From contig CAYOOA010000008.1 in assembly GCA_964405455.1 (NCBI GenBank), forward strand, positions 1 through 64,000: a stretch of 64,000 nt of DNA, given 5' to 3'. The notes beneath the pieces were generated by a model. The model was not told the origin of the DNA. It did no database searches and worked only from the letters and a program-made list of their open reading frames with translations. Shown piece after piece: positions 26,419 through 35,412 of this stretch (positions are counted from its first letter, which is position 1; the number at the start of each line of letters is the position of its first letter). This DNA is from CALESS01 sp964405455 (GTDB lineage Bacteria > Chloroflexota > Anaerolineae > Anaerolineales > Anaerolineaceae). Position numbers and translations under genes: made by a program.

Positions 26419-27575
26419 ATTTCGATTTCTCCACGGCCGGCCGGATCATTTTTGGCTGCGGTTCCCTCCGCCAGGCGGGAAGTCTGGCAGCCGGGCTGGG
26501 CAAACGTGCCCTGCTGGTGGCCGGTCGGGGGGGTGCGGATCCGGCGTCACTTTTGACTTTATTGGAAGAGGCCGGTGTCCAGTATCATGTTTTCCACATT
26601 GACGGTGAGCCAGACCTGGTGACAATCCAATCTGGCGTGGAGGCCGGCCGCACCTTTGCAGCGGATTTCCTGGTCGGCTTTGGCGGCGGCAGTGCACTGG
26701 ATGCCGCCAAGGCCATAGCAGCCCTCCTCACCAATCCCGGTGAGGTTTTGGATTATCTGGAAGTGGTCGGCCTTGGCCGGCCACTGACTCTTTCTCCCCT
26801 GCCGGTCCTGGCCATCCCCACCACGGCCGGCACCGGCAGCGAAGTCACCCGTAACGCGGTGATCAGCGTTCCAGATAAGCGCTTCAAGGTCAGCCTGCGT
26901 CATCCAGCCATGTTGCCGCGCCTTGCCCTCGTGGACCCCGAACTGACTCTCACCCTCCCCCCGGCGGTGACCGCCTCCACGGGCATGGATGCCCTGACCC
27001 AGGTAATCGAGCCTTACCTCTCTGCCCGGGCCAACCCCTTCACAGACTTGTATTGTGTGGAGGGCATCCGCCGGGCAGCCCGATCTTTGGTGGAGGCGGT
27101 GGAGAACGGCTCCTCTCTGCCCGCCCGTACGGATATGGCTTATGCCAGTTTGCTTGGCGGTCTCTCCCTGGCCAACGCCGGGCTGGGCGCCGTTCACGGT
27201 CTGGCGGCCCCCATTGGCGGGATGTTCCCCGCCCCCCACGGCGCGGTTTGCGCCTGCCTGCTGCCGCTTGTCTTTCAGCTTAATCTTCATAAAGCACAAC
27301 AGGAAGGGAACCACCCTGACTTGCTCGAACGTTTCAACCGAATTGGTCAGATCCTGTTGGGTGACCCCTCCGCCGGGGCAGCCGAAGTGGAGGCGCGCTT
27401 GTTTGAGTTGCGTCAGCGGCTGCGTATCCCTTCGCTCTCCGCATATGGGGTGCAGGTCTCCGATCTGGCTGAAATTGCAGCCCAGGGGTTAAAAGCATCC
27501 TCCATGAAAGCCAACCCACTCCTGCTGAACCAGGATGAACTGATCCATCTGCTTCAGCAGGCACTTGATACCTGA
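26415..27575 (+). CDS. Iron-containing alcohol dehydrogenase
   Basis: The 386-residue product belongs to the group III (iron-type) alcohol dehydrogenases: the NAD(P) site is GFGGGSALDAAKAIA, the TTAGTGSEVT segment is the family signature, and metal ligands are expected in TGMDALTQVIEPYL and in GLGAVHGLAAPIGG and APHGAVCA. It should interconvert an alcohol and aldehyde; the substrate cannot be told. It overlaps the preceding gene by an ATGA junction and is followed 16 bp later by amylosucrase. Confidence 0.92.
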   Translation: MNFDFSTAGRIIFGCGSLRQAGSLAAGLGKRALLVAGRGGADPASLLTLLEEAGVQYHVFHIDGEPDLVTIQSGVEAGRTFAADFLVGFGGGSALDAAKAIAALLTNPGEVLDYLEVVGLGRPLTLSPLPVLAIPTTAGTGSEVTRNAVISVPDKRFKVSLRHPAMLPRLALVDPELTLTLPPAVTASTGMDALTQVIEPYLSARANPFTDLYCVEGIRRAARSLVEAVENGSSLPARTDMAYASLLGGLSLANAGLGAVHGLAAPIGGMFPAPHGAVCACLLPLVFQLNLHKAQQEGNHPDLLERFNRIGQILLGDPSAGAAEVEARLFELRQRLRIPSLSAYGVQVSDLAEIAAQGLKASSMKANPLLLNQDELIHLLQQALDT

Positions 27576-27591
27576 TTAACCGGAGGTTCGC

Positions 27592-29541
27592 ATGCCCGAA
27601 CGTTTTCCATCCACGGATCCGGCGCAGATCACCTTCCAGCGCTTGCTGCCCCGCCTGGAACAGCGGTTTTCCGTCCAGGCTTCCGCTCACCCGCAGGAAT
27701 GGGCGGCCTTCATTAAACGTTTAAAGCAGCATTTTCCACGCTTGTTTGGCCTCCTTTTTAACTTATACAGCAGCCAGTATGATTTCTACTATCACCTGGA
27801 GGAACTGCTTGTCAGCATGGCCTCCGCCTGGATGGAGCGGCCTGCCCGGTTAAAAGATTTGGATAGCCAACGTGAGCAGACCCCGGATTGGTTTCTCTCC
27901 AACCAAATGGTTGGGGGCGTCTGCTACGTGGATTTATTTGCCGGAGACCTGGTCGGGATTCGAAAATCCATCCCCTATTTCAAAGAGCTTGGCCTGACCT
28001 ACCTGCACCTGATGCCGCTCTTCCGCTGCCCGCCCGGTGAAAACGACGGCGGTTATGCCATCTCCAGTTACCGGGAGGTGGATCCTGCCCTGGGGAGCAT
28101 GTCTGACCTGGCAACCCTGGCGGAGGAATTAAACCAAAACGGCATCAGTTTGGTGTTGGATTTCGTGTTCAACCATACCTCAAATCAGCACGAATGGGCG
28201 CGCCGCGCCTGCGCCGGGGAGGCTGAATGCCGTAATTATTACCTGATCTTTCCCGACCGCACCCAGCCGGATGACTACGAGCGCACCCTGCGTGAAATCT
28301 TCCCGGACGAACATCCCGGCGCTTTCACCTACTTTGAGGAAGCCGGTGGGTATGTCTGGACGACATTCCACTCCTACCAGTGGGATCTGAACTACCGCAA
28401 CCCTGCTGTTTTCACCCGCATGGCCGAGGAAATGCTTTCGCTGGCCAATGTCGGCGTGGAGGTCCTGCGGCTGGATGCCGTGGCTTTCATTTGGAAGCAA
28501 TTGGGCACCGCCTGCGAAAACCTACCCGAAGCGCATACGATTATCCAGGCCTTCAATTGCGTGGCGCGCATCTGCGCCCCGGCCCTGCTCTTCAAATCCG
28601 AAGCCATCGTCCACCCGGACGAGGTTGCCCGCTATATCAGCCCGCAGGAATGCCAGCTTTCCTACAACCCACTATTGATGGCGCTGCTGTGGGAATCCCT
28701 GGCCACCCGCAAAGTCAACCTGCTGCAGACGTCGCTTTCCACCCGCTTTGCCACCACGCCGGGCTGTGCCTGGGTGAATTACGTCCGCTGCCATGATGAT
28801 ATTGGCTGGACTTTTTCGGATGAGGATGCCGCCCGGGTGGGCATTAACGGCTATAGCCACCGCCAGTTCCTGAATGCTTTCTACACAGGGCGTTTCCCCG
28901 GCTCTTTTGGGCGCGGATTACCCTTCCAGGAAAACCCAAAGACTGGCGACTGCCGCATCTCCGGCACCTGTGCCTCATTGGCCGGCTTGGAAAAGGCCAT
29001 CAACGAAGAGACAGCCCAACAAGTGGAATTGGCCGTCAAGCGCATCCTGCTTATCCACAGTATCATCCTGACCATCGGCGGCATCCCCCTGCTTTACCTG
29101 GGGGATGAAATTGGCACGTTGAATGATTACACCTATCGCAGCAACCCGGATAAAGCCGGCGACAGCCGCTGGGTGCACCGCCCGGCCGCCAATCCACAAC
29201 ACTACGCTCTGCGCAACCAGCCCGGCAGCCTGGAAAACCGCATCTACACCGCACTGCAGCAATTAATCACCCTGCGTAAAACCCAGCCCGTCTTTTCCGG
29301 CCAGGATACCCACATGATTGATACCGGCAACGAACATGTGTTGGGTTACATCCACAGCCGGGCCGGTGAGCATGTTTTGACTTTGGCCAACTTCAGCGAA
29401 AATGAGATCATCCTGCCGGGCAACTTGCTGCGCCTGTACGGCCAGGGCAGCCGATGCATCGATCTCCTCTCCAATGAAGACCTTGGATTGCAGGATTTCG
29501 TCATGGGCTCCTATCAGTTCCGCCTATTAAAACTTACCTAG
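27592..29541 (+). CDS. Amylosucrase (GH13)
   Basis: The 649-residue protein has the size and N-terminal helical domain of amylosucrase, which uses sucrose to extend alpha-1,4-glucan and release fructose. GH13 motifs are clear: DFVFNHTS (region I), VLRLDAVAF with the catalytic nucleophile Asp (region II), LLFKSEAIV with the acid/base Glu (region III) and YVRCHDDIG with the third acid (region IV). Because the same subgroup includes sucrose hydrolases, polymerase activity is inferred. GGAGG lies nine bases before the ATG. It is last of the long coding genes in this run. Confidence 0.88.
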   Translation: MPERFPSTDPAQITFQRLLPRLEQRFSVQASAHPQEWAAFIKRLKQHFPRLFGLLFNLYSSQYDFYYHLEELLVSMASAWMERPARLKDLDSQREQTPDWFLSNQMVGGVCYVDLFAGDLVGIRKSIPYFKELGLTYLHLMPLFRCPPGENDGGYAISSYREVDPALGSMSDLATLAEELNQNGISLVLDFVFNHTSNQHEWARRACAGEAECRNYYLIFPDRTQPDDYERTLREIFPDEHPGAFTYFEEAGGYVWTTFHSYQWDLNYRNPAVFTRMAEEMLSLANVGVEVLRLDAVAFIWKQLGTACENLPEAHTIIQAFNCVARICAPALLFKSEAIVHPDEVARYISPQECQLSYNPLLMALLWESLATRKVNLLQTSLSTRFATTPGCAWVNYVRCHDDIGWTFSDEDAARVGINGYSHRQFLNAFYTGRFPGSFGRGLPFQENPKTGDCRISGTCASLAGLEKAINEETAQQVELAVKRILLIHSIILTIGGIPLLYLGDEIGTLNDYTYRSNPDKAGDSRWVHRPAANPQHYALRNQPGSLENRIYTALQQLITLRKTQPVFSGQDTHMIDTGNEHVLGYIHSRAGEHVLTLANFSENEIILPGNLLRLYGQGSRCIDLLSNEDLGLQDFVMGSYQFRLLKLT

Positions 29542-29615
29542 CACGGGCTTTACAGGACGCCTGCTTTGGATTAGGTGTATAATTTTATTAATCTCTCGCT
29601 CAACGGAGGATTTGG

Positions 29616-29819
29616 ATGGACGAACTTGTCAAGCTGGTAGCCAAAAAAGTCGGTATTTCTGAAGAACAGGCAAAGAAAGCCGTGGAAACCGTTATTGGTT
29701 TTCTCAAGCAGCGTCTACCGGCACCGGTGGCAGCCCAGTTGGATAACCTGTTGAAGGGCGGTTCAGGTACTGATCTAGCCTCAGGGTTGGGAAACCTCCT
29801 TGGGGGCAAAAAAAAATAA
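29616..29819 (+). CDS. Small helical protein, DUF2267-like in character
   Basis: A 67-residue protein preceded by GGAGG. It has two predicted helices (LVKLVAKKVGISEEQAKKAVETVIGFLKQRLP and APVAAQLDNLLKG) and a Gly/Lys-rich tail ending GGKKK. The first part resembles the short helical repeats of the DUF2267 type. Function unknown. It lies 74 bp after amylosucrase and 15 bp before the DUF4332 gene, with which it probably forms a pair. Confidence 0.65.
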   Translation: MDELVKLVAKKVGISEEQAKKAVETVIGFLKQRLPAPVAAQLDNLLKGGSGTDLASGLGNLLGGKKK

Positions 29820-29834
29820 TCTACGGAGGATATT

Positions 29835-30239
29835 ATGACAAAACTGGTTGAAATTGAAGGCGTTGGCGAAGCATTCGCCGCCAAACTAATCGCTGCGGGA
29901 ATCCGCACGGCCGAAGCCCTGCTGGAAATGGGTGCTACGCCCAAGGGCCGCAAGGAAATTGCCGAAAAGTCCGGCATCTCCGACAAATTGATCCTCGAAT
30001 GGGTCAACCATGTGGATCTCTTCCGCATCAAGGGCGTTGGTTCTGAATATGCCGACCTGCTGGAAGAAGCCGGTGTGGATACGGTCGTCGAGTTGTCCAA
30101 GCGCGTTCCCGAACACCTGCTGGCCAAGATGCAGGAAGTCAATGTTGCCAAGAAACTGGTCCGCCAGATGCCCGTGCTCTCCATGGTGGCGAACTGGGTA
30201 GAACAGGCCAAGAAGCTGGAGCGCAAGGTTCAGTATTAA
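29835..30239 (+). CDS. DUF4332 helix-hairpin-helix protein
   Basis: The 134-residue product contains two helix-hairpin-helix-like units, IEGVGEAFAAKLIAAGIRT and IKGVGSEYADLLEEAGVDT, the hallmark of DUF4332. Such folds can bind DNA without sequence specificity or mediate protein contacts, but the family has no assigned role. GGAGG precedes the ATG. A strong terminator 50 bp downstream closes the run. Confidence 0.88.
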   Translation: MTKLVEIEGVGEAFAAKLIAAGIRTAEALLEMGATPKGRKEIAEKSGISDKLILEWVNHVDLFRIKGVGSEYADLLEEAGVDTVVELSKRVPEHLLAKMQEVNVAKKLVRQMPVLSMVANWVEQAKKLERKVQY

Positions 30240-30289
30240 TTCGTCCCGCTTCCCGGCTGCGGCACCATCGCAATCGACCTAACCAATCA

Positions 30290-30323
30290 AACTGGCCGCA
30301 GGCTGCGGCCAGTTGTGTTTTTT
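30290..30323 (+). terminator. Rho-independent terminator after the DUF4332 gene
   Basis: An 11-bp perfect stem (30290-30300 with 30304-30314), a three-base loop and a T run at 30318-30323. Confidence 0.93.
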
Positions 30324-30509
30324 CAAGTTGCATTTTCTGTAGTGAAAACTGCTGAGAGAACCTCCTGGTTCTACCAACCAGCAGATTCCTAATGAACCGC
30401 TGGGGGAATAATTCCCAAACGGCCAGGCTAACAAAAATGAAAACTAAATCAAGTGAACCTAACAGTTTTTCTGATTGATTCATGCCCTGCATACTGGTAT
30501 ATTAAGGAT

Positions 30510-30630
30510 GGCGGTTAGGAAGAGATCCCTGAAAGGACGCCGGGAACAGCCAAATACAATTCCCCACCCCTTACCCACTTTCCGGCCATTTTCAGGATCG
30601 TCCCGTCAGGCGACTTCCACCGCCCTTTTT
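30510..30630. other. Nested palindromic element, candidate structured RNA or mobile-element remnant
   Basis: Four nested stems fold this gene-free stretch into one long hairpin: GGCGGT (30510-30515) with ACCGCC (30619-30624), GGAAG (30518-30522) with CTTCC (30614-30618), GATCC-C-TGAAA (30524-30534) with TTTCAGGATC (30590-30599), and CCGGGAA (30540-30546) with TTTCCGG (30579-30585). That is about 28 pairs with a 2-base bulge, a 1-base bulge, a 14-base one-sided loop and an apical loop of 32 bases. T residues at 30626-30630 follow on the plus strand. It fits no RNA family I can name and could also be a MITE-like or transposon-end remnant. Confidence 0.5.
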
Positions 30631-30642
30631 GCTAACATCAAA

Positions 30643-30669
30643 GCTCTTTTATAAAAGAGCGTTTATAAT
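30643..30669 (+). promoter_or_regulatory. Inverted repeat and -10 box upstream of the Tad-like genes
   Basis: A perfect 8-bp inverted repeat, GCTCTTTT (30643-30650) and AAAAGAGC (30653-30660), lies three bases before a TATAAT at 30664-30669. The arrangement suggests an operator overlapping the promoter. The remaining 115 bp to the gene are AT-rich with nothing else recognised. Confidence 0.45.
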
Positions 30670-30784
30670 TATAGATAATGCGGGTGAGAATAGTTGTTCA
30701 TCAATTATTACGATCGATATAGACTCTCATCATAATTTGATTTATCTGATATTGTAAGGTTTGGGTTATAGAGAAAAGAGATTG

Positions 30785-31540
30785 ATGTTTATGGCCTTCA
30801 TCAGACGGCATTTCCTAAAAGATCATTCTTCACCCGGTGGGAAGTCAACACGCGGGCAATCCTTTTTGGAACTTGCCCTGGTGCTCCCAATCCTGATCAT
30901 CATGATCCTGGGACTGGTAGAAATTACAGTTTTCATGAGCCGCTACCTGGATTTGCTGGACCTGACTCGCGAAGCTGCCCGCTTCGCTTCCGTTCGTGAT
31001 CCTTTTGCGCCTTTTTCTTCCTCACCCAACTGCAGCGATCCCACTAGTTACGATTTTTATTACAGTAGTTCTTGTGTTTTTGCTCCACCAGATGGCTCAC
31101 CCGCTTGCTCTAGCGATACTGCTTTTTGCGGTGGCTTGAATCCGTATATCATCATCAACTCTGCCACCGATGATGTCATTATCTCTGTATTCACCGTTAC
31201 CAGGGACGGTCGGGTAACTGCTGTCCACCCGACTTCAGCGCCCTGGGCTTTATCAGATCATGACGGCGATACGATTCATAATGGGAACTGGAAACGTAAT
31301 TGCGAGGGAACGGTCGTACGCACCGCGCCATACTATACAGCAGCCCGTGTCGAAAGCGAGCTGGCCACAGCCAATTCACTGCCCAACCGAGGATTTGTGG
31401 CAGTCGAGGCGTTTTATTGTCATGCCCTGGTTTTGGGGATTCCATCTATCAATGATTATCTAACCAACCCTATTCAAATCCATGCATACACAATCATGTC
31501 CCTCCCAGCCGGACAACCGACTCCCACGCCATCCCATTAA
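30785..31540 (+). CDS. TadE-like pilus assembly protein
   Basis: The 251-residue product has a short basic N-terminus, then RGQSFLELALVLPILIIMILGLVEI, the TadE-like hydrophobic N-terminal segment in which a Q-x-x-E motif precedes a transmembrane helix, and LTREAARFAS after it. The rest is an extracytoplasmic domain with several cysteines (about six, likely disulfides) and a short PTPTPSH tail. ATG 30785 is used; a TTG at 30761 is in frame but has a poorer context. Its end overlaps the start of the vWA gene by 59 bases. Confidence 0.82.
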   Translation: MFMAFIRRHFLKDHSSPGGKSTRGQSFLELALVLPILIIMILGLVEITVFMSRYLDLLDLTREAARFASVRDPFAPFSSSPNCSDPTSYDFYYSSSCVFAPPDGSPACSSDTAFCGGLNPYIIINSATDDVIISVFTVTRDGRVTAVHPTSAPWALSDHDGDTIHNGNWKRNCEGTVVRTAPYYTAARVESELATANSLPNRGFVAVEAFYCHALVLGIPSINDYLTNPIQIHAYTIMSLPAGQPTPTPSH

Positions 31541-33443
31541 GATCCGCGCCCGTGCGCAGGTGTTGGTGATATTTGCTGCCAGCATCCTGACGCTCCTTTT
31601 CTTTATCGGGTTGGCAGTGGATGCTGGTTCGCTGTATATTTCCTACGGTCAGCTAAAACGCGCTGTGGACTCTGGTGCTGTCGCAGCGGCAAACAACTTC
31701 AAGCGGGGTGAAAGCCTGGCAAGCATGACGGATGCAGCAGAAGAGGCTTTACGCTTGCAAAACGTGGATATGAGTACGGTGAACCTGGAAGTTCATATCT
31801 GCGATGGAGATGGTGACGGACAGACTGACCCAGGGCTGGCGACAACGGCACCTGATTTCTTTGCCCGCTGTCCCACCTCCGACGAACCGCCCAGGAAATT
31901 GGTTTGGGTTAAAGCAAGTGTTCAATCTCCGCTGTATTTCCTCAACCTTCTGGGGTTTTCTACATTCACAATTTCGTCATTCTCAATTTCAGAGGCCGCC
32001 CCGGTTGACCTCGTCATCGTGATGGATGTATCCGAATCGATGGGGTATCTGAGTTCAAGCTATGACCCATCCCAGGCATATGACCCCAACTCCACCTGCA
32101 ATCCCCATTCCATGAATCCGGATAGCAGCACGGGAGCATGTCTACCTCTTTGGAATGCAAAGGATGCAGCCTCCCAGCTAATAGGCAATACCCTTTATGC
32201 CGGTTATGATCGGGTTAGCATCATTACTTTCGATTCCCAGGCACGCATTGTTTTTGACCTGACTGATAACCTGGGCGAAGCTCAAACCAGGTTGTGGAAC
32301 CAGGTCGTTCTCCATGATGACCCTGATTGGTATGCCATCTGGCCAAAATGGCGGTGGACCGAAACTTACTCGGATCGGAATCTTTGGAATCCAGTTAACC
32401 CGGAAGATCGGGATAATGATGGCCAGGACTATGACAACCCGGATGTAACTGGCTACAGTTGTCCAGATCGAAGTGCCCTGGGTGAAACGACTTATAACCA
32501 GGTCATGCTGGACCGCTGGTGGGATTACAATCCGACCAACGATCCCGCTAAAGATATTCCCGGCTCTCCAGCGGATCCATACGGCTGGGGTGGTGTTCCA
32601 TGCGATGAAAATGACAAACTGGATGCCTACGATTGGAATTATGACGGCCAATACACCCCGGATGATACTGCCGATATCCAGGCTTACTTTGACTCCTACA
32701 TGCCTTATTACAATCCGAACTACCCATCGGATATTAATACCTTCCCATCCCTTTCACCCCTTTCCACCTGCACCGGTTGTGGATTGCGGATGGCATCCAA
32801 TGAACTAAAAGCCTGGGGGCGCCCGGGAGCTGTTTGGGTAATTGTTTTCCTTTCAGACGGTGATGCCAACTTAAGTGACACGGCAGGTTCAGAAGCAGAT
32901 TATTCAATCGGTGATACACCGAACACGGGCGGTGCGATACCCAGTTCCTTCCCCAATGGTTTCTGTGATTCTGAGGTGGGAGACGGCTGGTGGGTTAATC
33001 AAAACCAGGGTTTTTGCAAAGACCCGGATTATACTCCTCGCTATTGTCTTTATGTCAATGCAACCGATGACCCTGATAACTTATACCGGCATTTTGACGA
33101 TTGCCCTTCAGATTCCACCAAGATTTGGGTGGGAAGCGATCCAGACTCGGTAAAGCTATATAGTGTTGTGGATTACGCCCGGGATGTAGCTGACGCCGCT
33201 GTGCAGGAAAACGAAGTGGCTATTTACAGTATTGGTCTTAATGTTGATCCCAACAGTTCTGCTGAGAAGTTGCTGCGTTATATTGCCTGGGTGGGAGATG
33301 ACCCAACCCGTGCATCACCAGACCCATGCCGTACCACCCCCGGTAATCAAGCTTGCGGCCAGTATTATTTTGCAACCGAGAACGATTTACGCCGTATTTT
33401 TGATGATATCGCTTCACGAATTTATACGAAGATCTCTGAATAG
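31482..33443 (+). CDS. TadG-like surface protein with von Willebrand A domain
   Basis: The 653-residue product starts with a RARAQVLVIFAASILTLLFFIGLAVDAG membrane segment as in TadG/Tad-type proteins, followed by LKRAVDSGAVAAAN. A von Willebrand factor A domain begins near residue 175 with the MIDAS motif DVSESMG. It is interrupted by acidic insertions, DRDNDGQDYDNPD near residue 308 and DWNYDGQYTPDD near 382, that look like calcium-binding loops. The domain resumes with IVFLSDGDANLSD. It probably serves attachment or pilus assembly at the surface. Its translation likely depends on the overlapping upstream gene. Confidence 0.85.
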   Translation: MHTQSCPSQPDNRLPRHPIKIRARAQVLVIFAASILTLLFFIGLAVDAGSLYISYGQLKRAVDSGAVAAANNFKRGESLASMTDAAEEALRLQNVDMSTVNLEVHICDGDGDGQTDPGLATTAPDFFARCPTSDEPPRKLVWVKASVQSPLYFLNLLGFSTFTISSFSISEAAPVDLVIVMDVSESMGYLSSSYDPSQAYDPNSTCNPHSMNPDSSTGACLPLWNAKDAASQLIGNTLYAGYDRVSIITFDSQARIVFDLTDNLGEAQTRLWNQVVLHDDPDWYAIWPKWRWTETYSDRNLWNPVNPEDRDNDGQDYDNPDVTGYSCPDRSALGETTYNQVMLDRWWDYNPTNDPAKDIPGSPADPYGWGGVPCDENDKLDAYDWNYDGQYTPDDTADIQAYFDSYMPYYNPNYPSDINTFPSLSPLSTCTGCGLRMASNELKAWGRPGAVWVIVFLSDGDANLSDTAGSEADYSIGDTPNTGGAIPSSFPNGFCDSEVGDGWWVNQNQGFCKDPDYTPRYCLYVNATDDPDNLYRHFDDCPSDSTKIWVGSDPDSVKLYSVVDYARDVADAAVQENEVAIYSIGLNVDPNSSAEKLLRYIAWVGDDPTRASPDPCRTTPGNQACGQYYFATENDLRRIFDDIASRIYTKISE

Positions 33444-33463
33444 GACCCTGAAGTGAGGGAACC

Positions 33464-35299
33464 ATGATCCATCACCTCCTAAAAACCAGTCGAAAGACAT
33501 TGAAACGAAAACAATCAGCCCAGGGCCTGGTCGAATTTGCCTTGGCGATTCCGATTCTCCTCCTGCTTATTTTTGGAATTATTGAATTCGGTCGTTTTCT
33601 TCAAGCCTGGCTGGCATTGGAAAATGGTGCCCGCTTTGGGGTGAGATACGCCATCACAGGCAACTATAATCCGGCATATTGCGATGAAGCTGGTATTGCC
33701 CTGGGGCTTTCAGGGGCGGATGCGGCGGATGGCTCCATCGACTGCAAGGTTCCCAACACCGGTTCTTATGTCAACACATGGGAAGATATGACAAGCGATC
33801 TCGAAGATTGGGCTCGGTTGCCCTCGATTCGTGATGTGGCTCTATCTGGGGCCACGGGTGTTGCCCTGGATGAGAACAATGCTGTATCTGGTGACTATAT
33901 TGCCTATTTGACTGGCGCATATTCAAGCTCTGATTTTTCACAGGATAATCGCGGCGACCCAAGCCAGGCCGGGTATATTAACGTTACGATCTGTTCAAAT
34001 CGCATTGAGCCGGTTGGTAATTCAACCACCATCTATTCGCGTTTCCAATTTGACTCGAATTCAATGTACTTTACGCCGAATGATCCAGATCATCTCGATA
34101 GCTACCGTTTTCCCATGTATTGTGAAGAAGCCATTGGGAGTGTTTCGAATAATGTTTGGACACAGACAGGCGTCGTCCGATATGTCGATGATGCCGGCGG
34201 ACCTGGCAACCGCGTAAAAGTCGTCCTAACCTACCGCCACCCCTTGATCACCCCAACATTAAACGGTTGGTGGCAAACGCTGCGAATCTCATCAGAGCGT
34301 GAGGGAATCGTCGAAAAATTCCGTACCTCCCGGGTTACCGGTCTGACCGGTGCGATTGGCCAGGCTCCCATTTGGACGTTCACACCGACAAATACTGCCA
34401 CCGCCACCAATACCTCTACGCCATCAGATACCCCGACACCATCCTATACACCTACGCCTTCGGATACGCCTACAATTACAGAAACACCTACCAATACCAC
34501 TACAGCTACCATGCCGCCAACCGATACCTCGACGGCCACAAGGACTGCAACCTATACGCGCACGCCGACCTCATCCCCGACTACAACCAACACAATGCCG
34601 CCGACGAATACTTCAACCGCAACCAGGACACCGACGCGGACCAGGACAGCCACGCTAACCAGGACGGCTACCAGAACCTTGACACCTTCCAACACACCGA
34701 CCATCACCTATACACCGTCCCGTACATTCACGAGCACGATGACATTCACCCCCAGTCGGACATTTACGGCGACGATGACCTTTACACCTTCCTTTACCCC
34801 AACACCGACCTTCACGCCGACGCGAACCTTGACGCCAACCGTCACCCAAACACCGACCAGGACGTTTACGCCCACGAGGACATTCACCCCCACAATTACC
34901 CTCACACCCACCCGGACTTACACGCCGACGATTACGCCTTCTCCCACTCTAACGCCCTCGCGGACACCGACACCTTCACGTACGCCTACGCCGACGATCA
35001 CGTTGACACCCACAAGTACCTTTACTCGTACGCCGTCGCCGACCGCCACGTACACGAATACACCAACAATAACCAGAACGCTGACGAACACACCAACTAG
35101 CACGTCAACATCAACGCGTACACCAACACCAACAAATACCTTGACGCCAACATATACAAGCACAGCGACCAGTACTCAAACCCGGACGCCAACTCGTACG
35201 CCAACGCCAATTACACCTACCAGTACAAGCACACCGGTGACACCAACGGTGACAAATACACCAAGACCGACACCTACCCGGGCCGGTGGTGGGGATTAG
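33464..35299 (+). CDS. TadE-like protein with a long Thr/Pro repeat stalk
   Basis: The 611-residue product begins like a TadE pilin-assembly protein (QGLVEFALAIPILLLLIFGIIEFGRF) and has an extracytoplasmic domain to about residue 300. It then continues as about 300 residues made almost only of Thr, Pro, Ser, Arg, Asn and Ala in T-P-T-type repeats up to the stop codon. Such a stretch should form an extended, probably glycosylated stalk. There is no sorting signal or further domain after it. The gene follows the vWA gene by 20 bp and ends the three-gene set, which is closed by a terminator. Confidence 0.82.
   Translation: MIHHLLKTSRKTLKRKQSAQGLVEFALAIPILLLLIFGIIEFGRFLQAWLALENGARFGVRYAITGNYNPAYCDEAGIALGLSGADAADGSIDCKVPNTGSYVNTWEDMTSDLEDWARLPSIRDVALSGATGVALDENNAVSGDYIAYLTGAYSSSDFSQDNRGDPSQAGYINVTICSNRIEPVGNSTTIYSRFQFDSNSMYFTPNDPDHLDSYRFPMYCEEAIGSVSNNVWTQTGVVRYVDDAGGPGNRVKVVLTYRHPLITPTLNGWWQTLRISSEREGIVEKFRTSRVTGLTGAIGQAPIWTFTPTNTATATNTSTPSDTPTPSYTPTPSDTPTITETPTNTTTATMPPTDTSTATRTATYTRTPTSSPTTTNTMPPTNTSTATRTPTRTRTATLTRTATRTLTPSNTPTITYTPSRTFTSTMTFTPSRTFTATMTFTPSFTPTPTFTPTRTLTPTVTQTPTRTFTPTRTFTPTITLTPTRTYTPTITPSPTLTPSRTPTPSRTPTPTITLTPTSTFTRTPSPTATYTNTPTITRTLTNTPTSTSTSTRTPTPTNTLTPTYTSTATSTQTRTPTRTPTPITPTSTSTPVTPTVTNTPRPTPTRAGGGD
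34381..35285 (+). repeat. Low-complexity ACN-CCN repeat tract
   Basis: About 900 bp of imperfect short repeats encoding T-P-T-x units within the preceding gene. The repeat keeps several other frames open (for example a 242-codon frame at 34372-35100), which are shadows. Tracts like this are prone to length change and misassembly. Confidence 0.9.
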
Positions 35300-35372
35300 A
35301 CCAGGGTGAAGAAACCCCGCCACAATCAAGCAATTTCACCCGAAGGGTAATCCTAAAAGAATTTTATAAAAA

Positions 35373-35412
35373 AAGCCCGGCCTTTCATGATAGTTGATGA
35401 AAGGCCGGGCTT
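35373..35412. terminator. Strong terminator after the Tad-like genes
   Basis: A perfect 16-bp stem (35373-35388 with 35397-35412) with an 8-base loop. It has A-rich sequence on its left and is AT-rich on its right, so it may work in both directions. Confidence 0.85.

Noticed and set aside
30535..30556. Resemblance to the conserved SRP RNA loop
   Set aside because: A GGGAACAGCCAA-like string recalls the SRP RNA apical region, but the expected GGUCAG and tetraloop pairing are absent.
34372..35100. A 242-codon frame in the Thr-Pro repeat tract
   Set aside because: The repeat keeps other frames open; the composition (Tyr/Asp/His/Asn only) is a frame-shifted copy of the T-P-T code.
34381..35285. 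Could the repeats be a CRISPR array?
   Set aside because: Repeats are short, imperfect and in frame with a coding region; there are no unique spacers of constant length and no cas genes.
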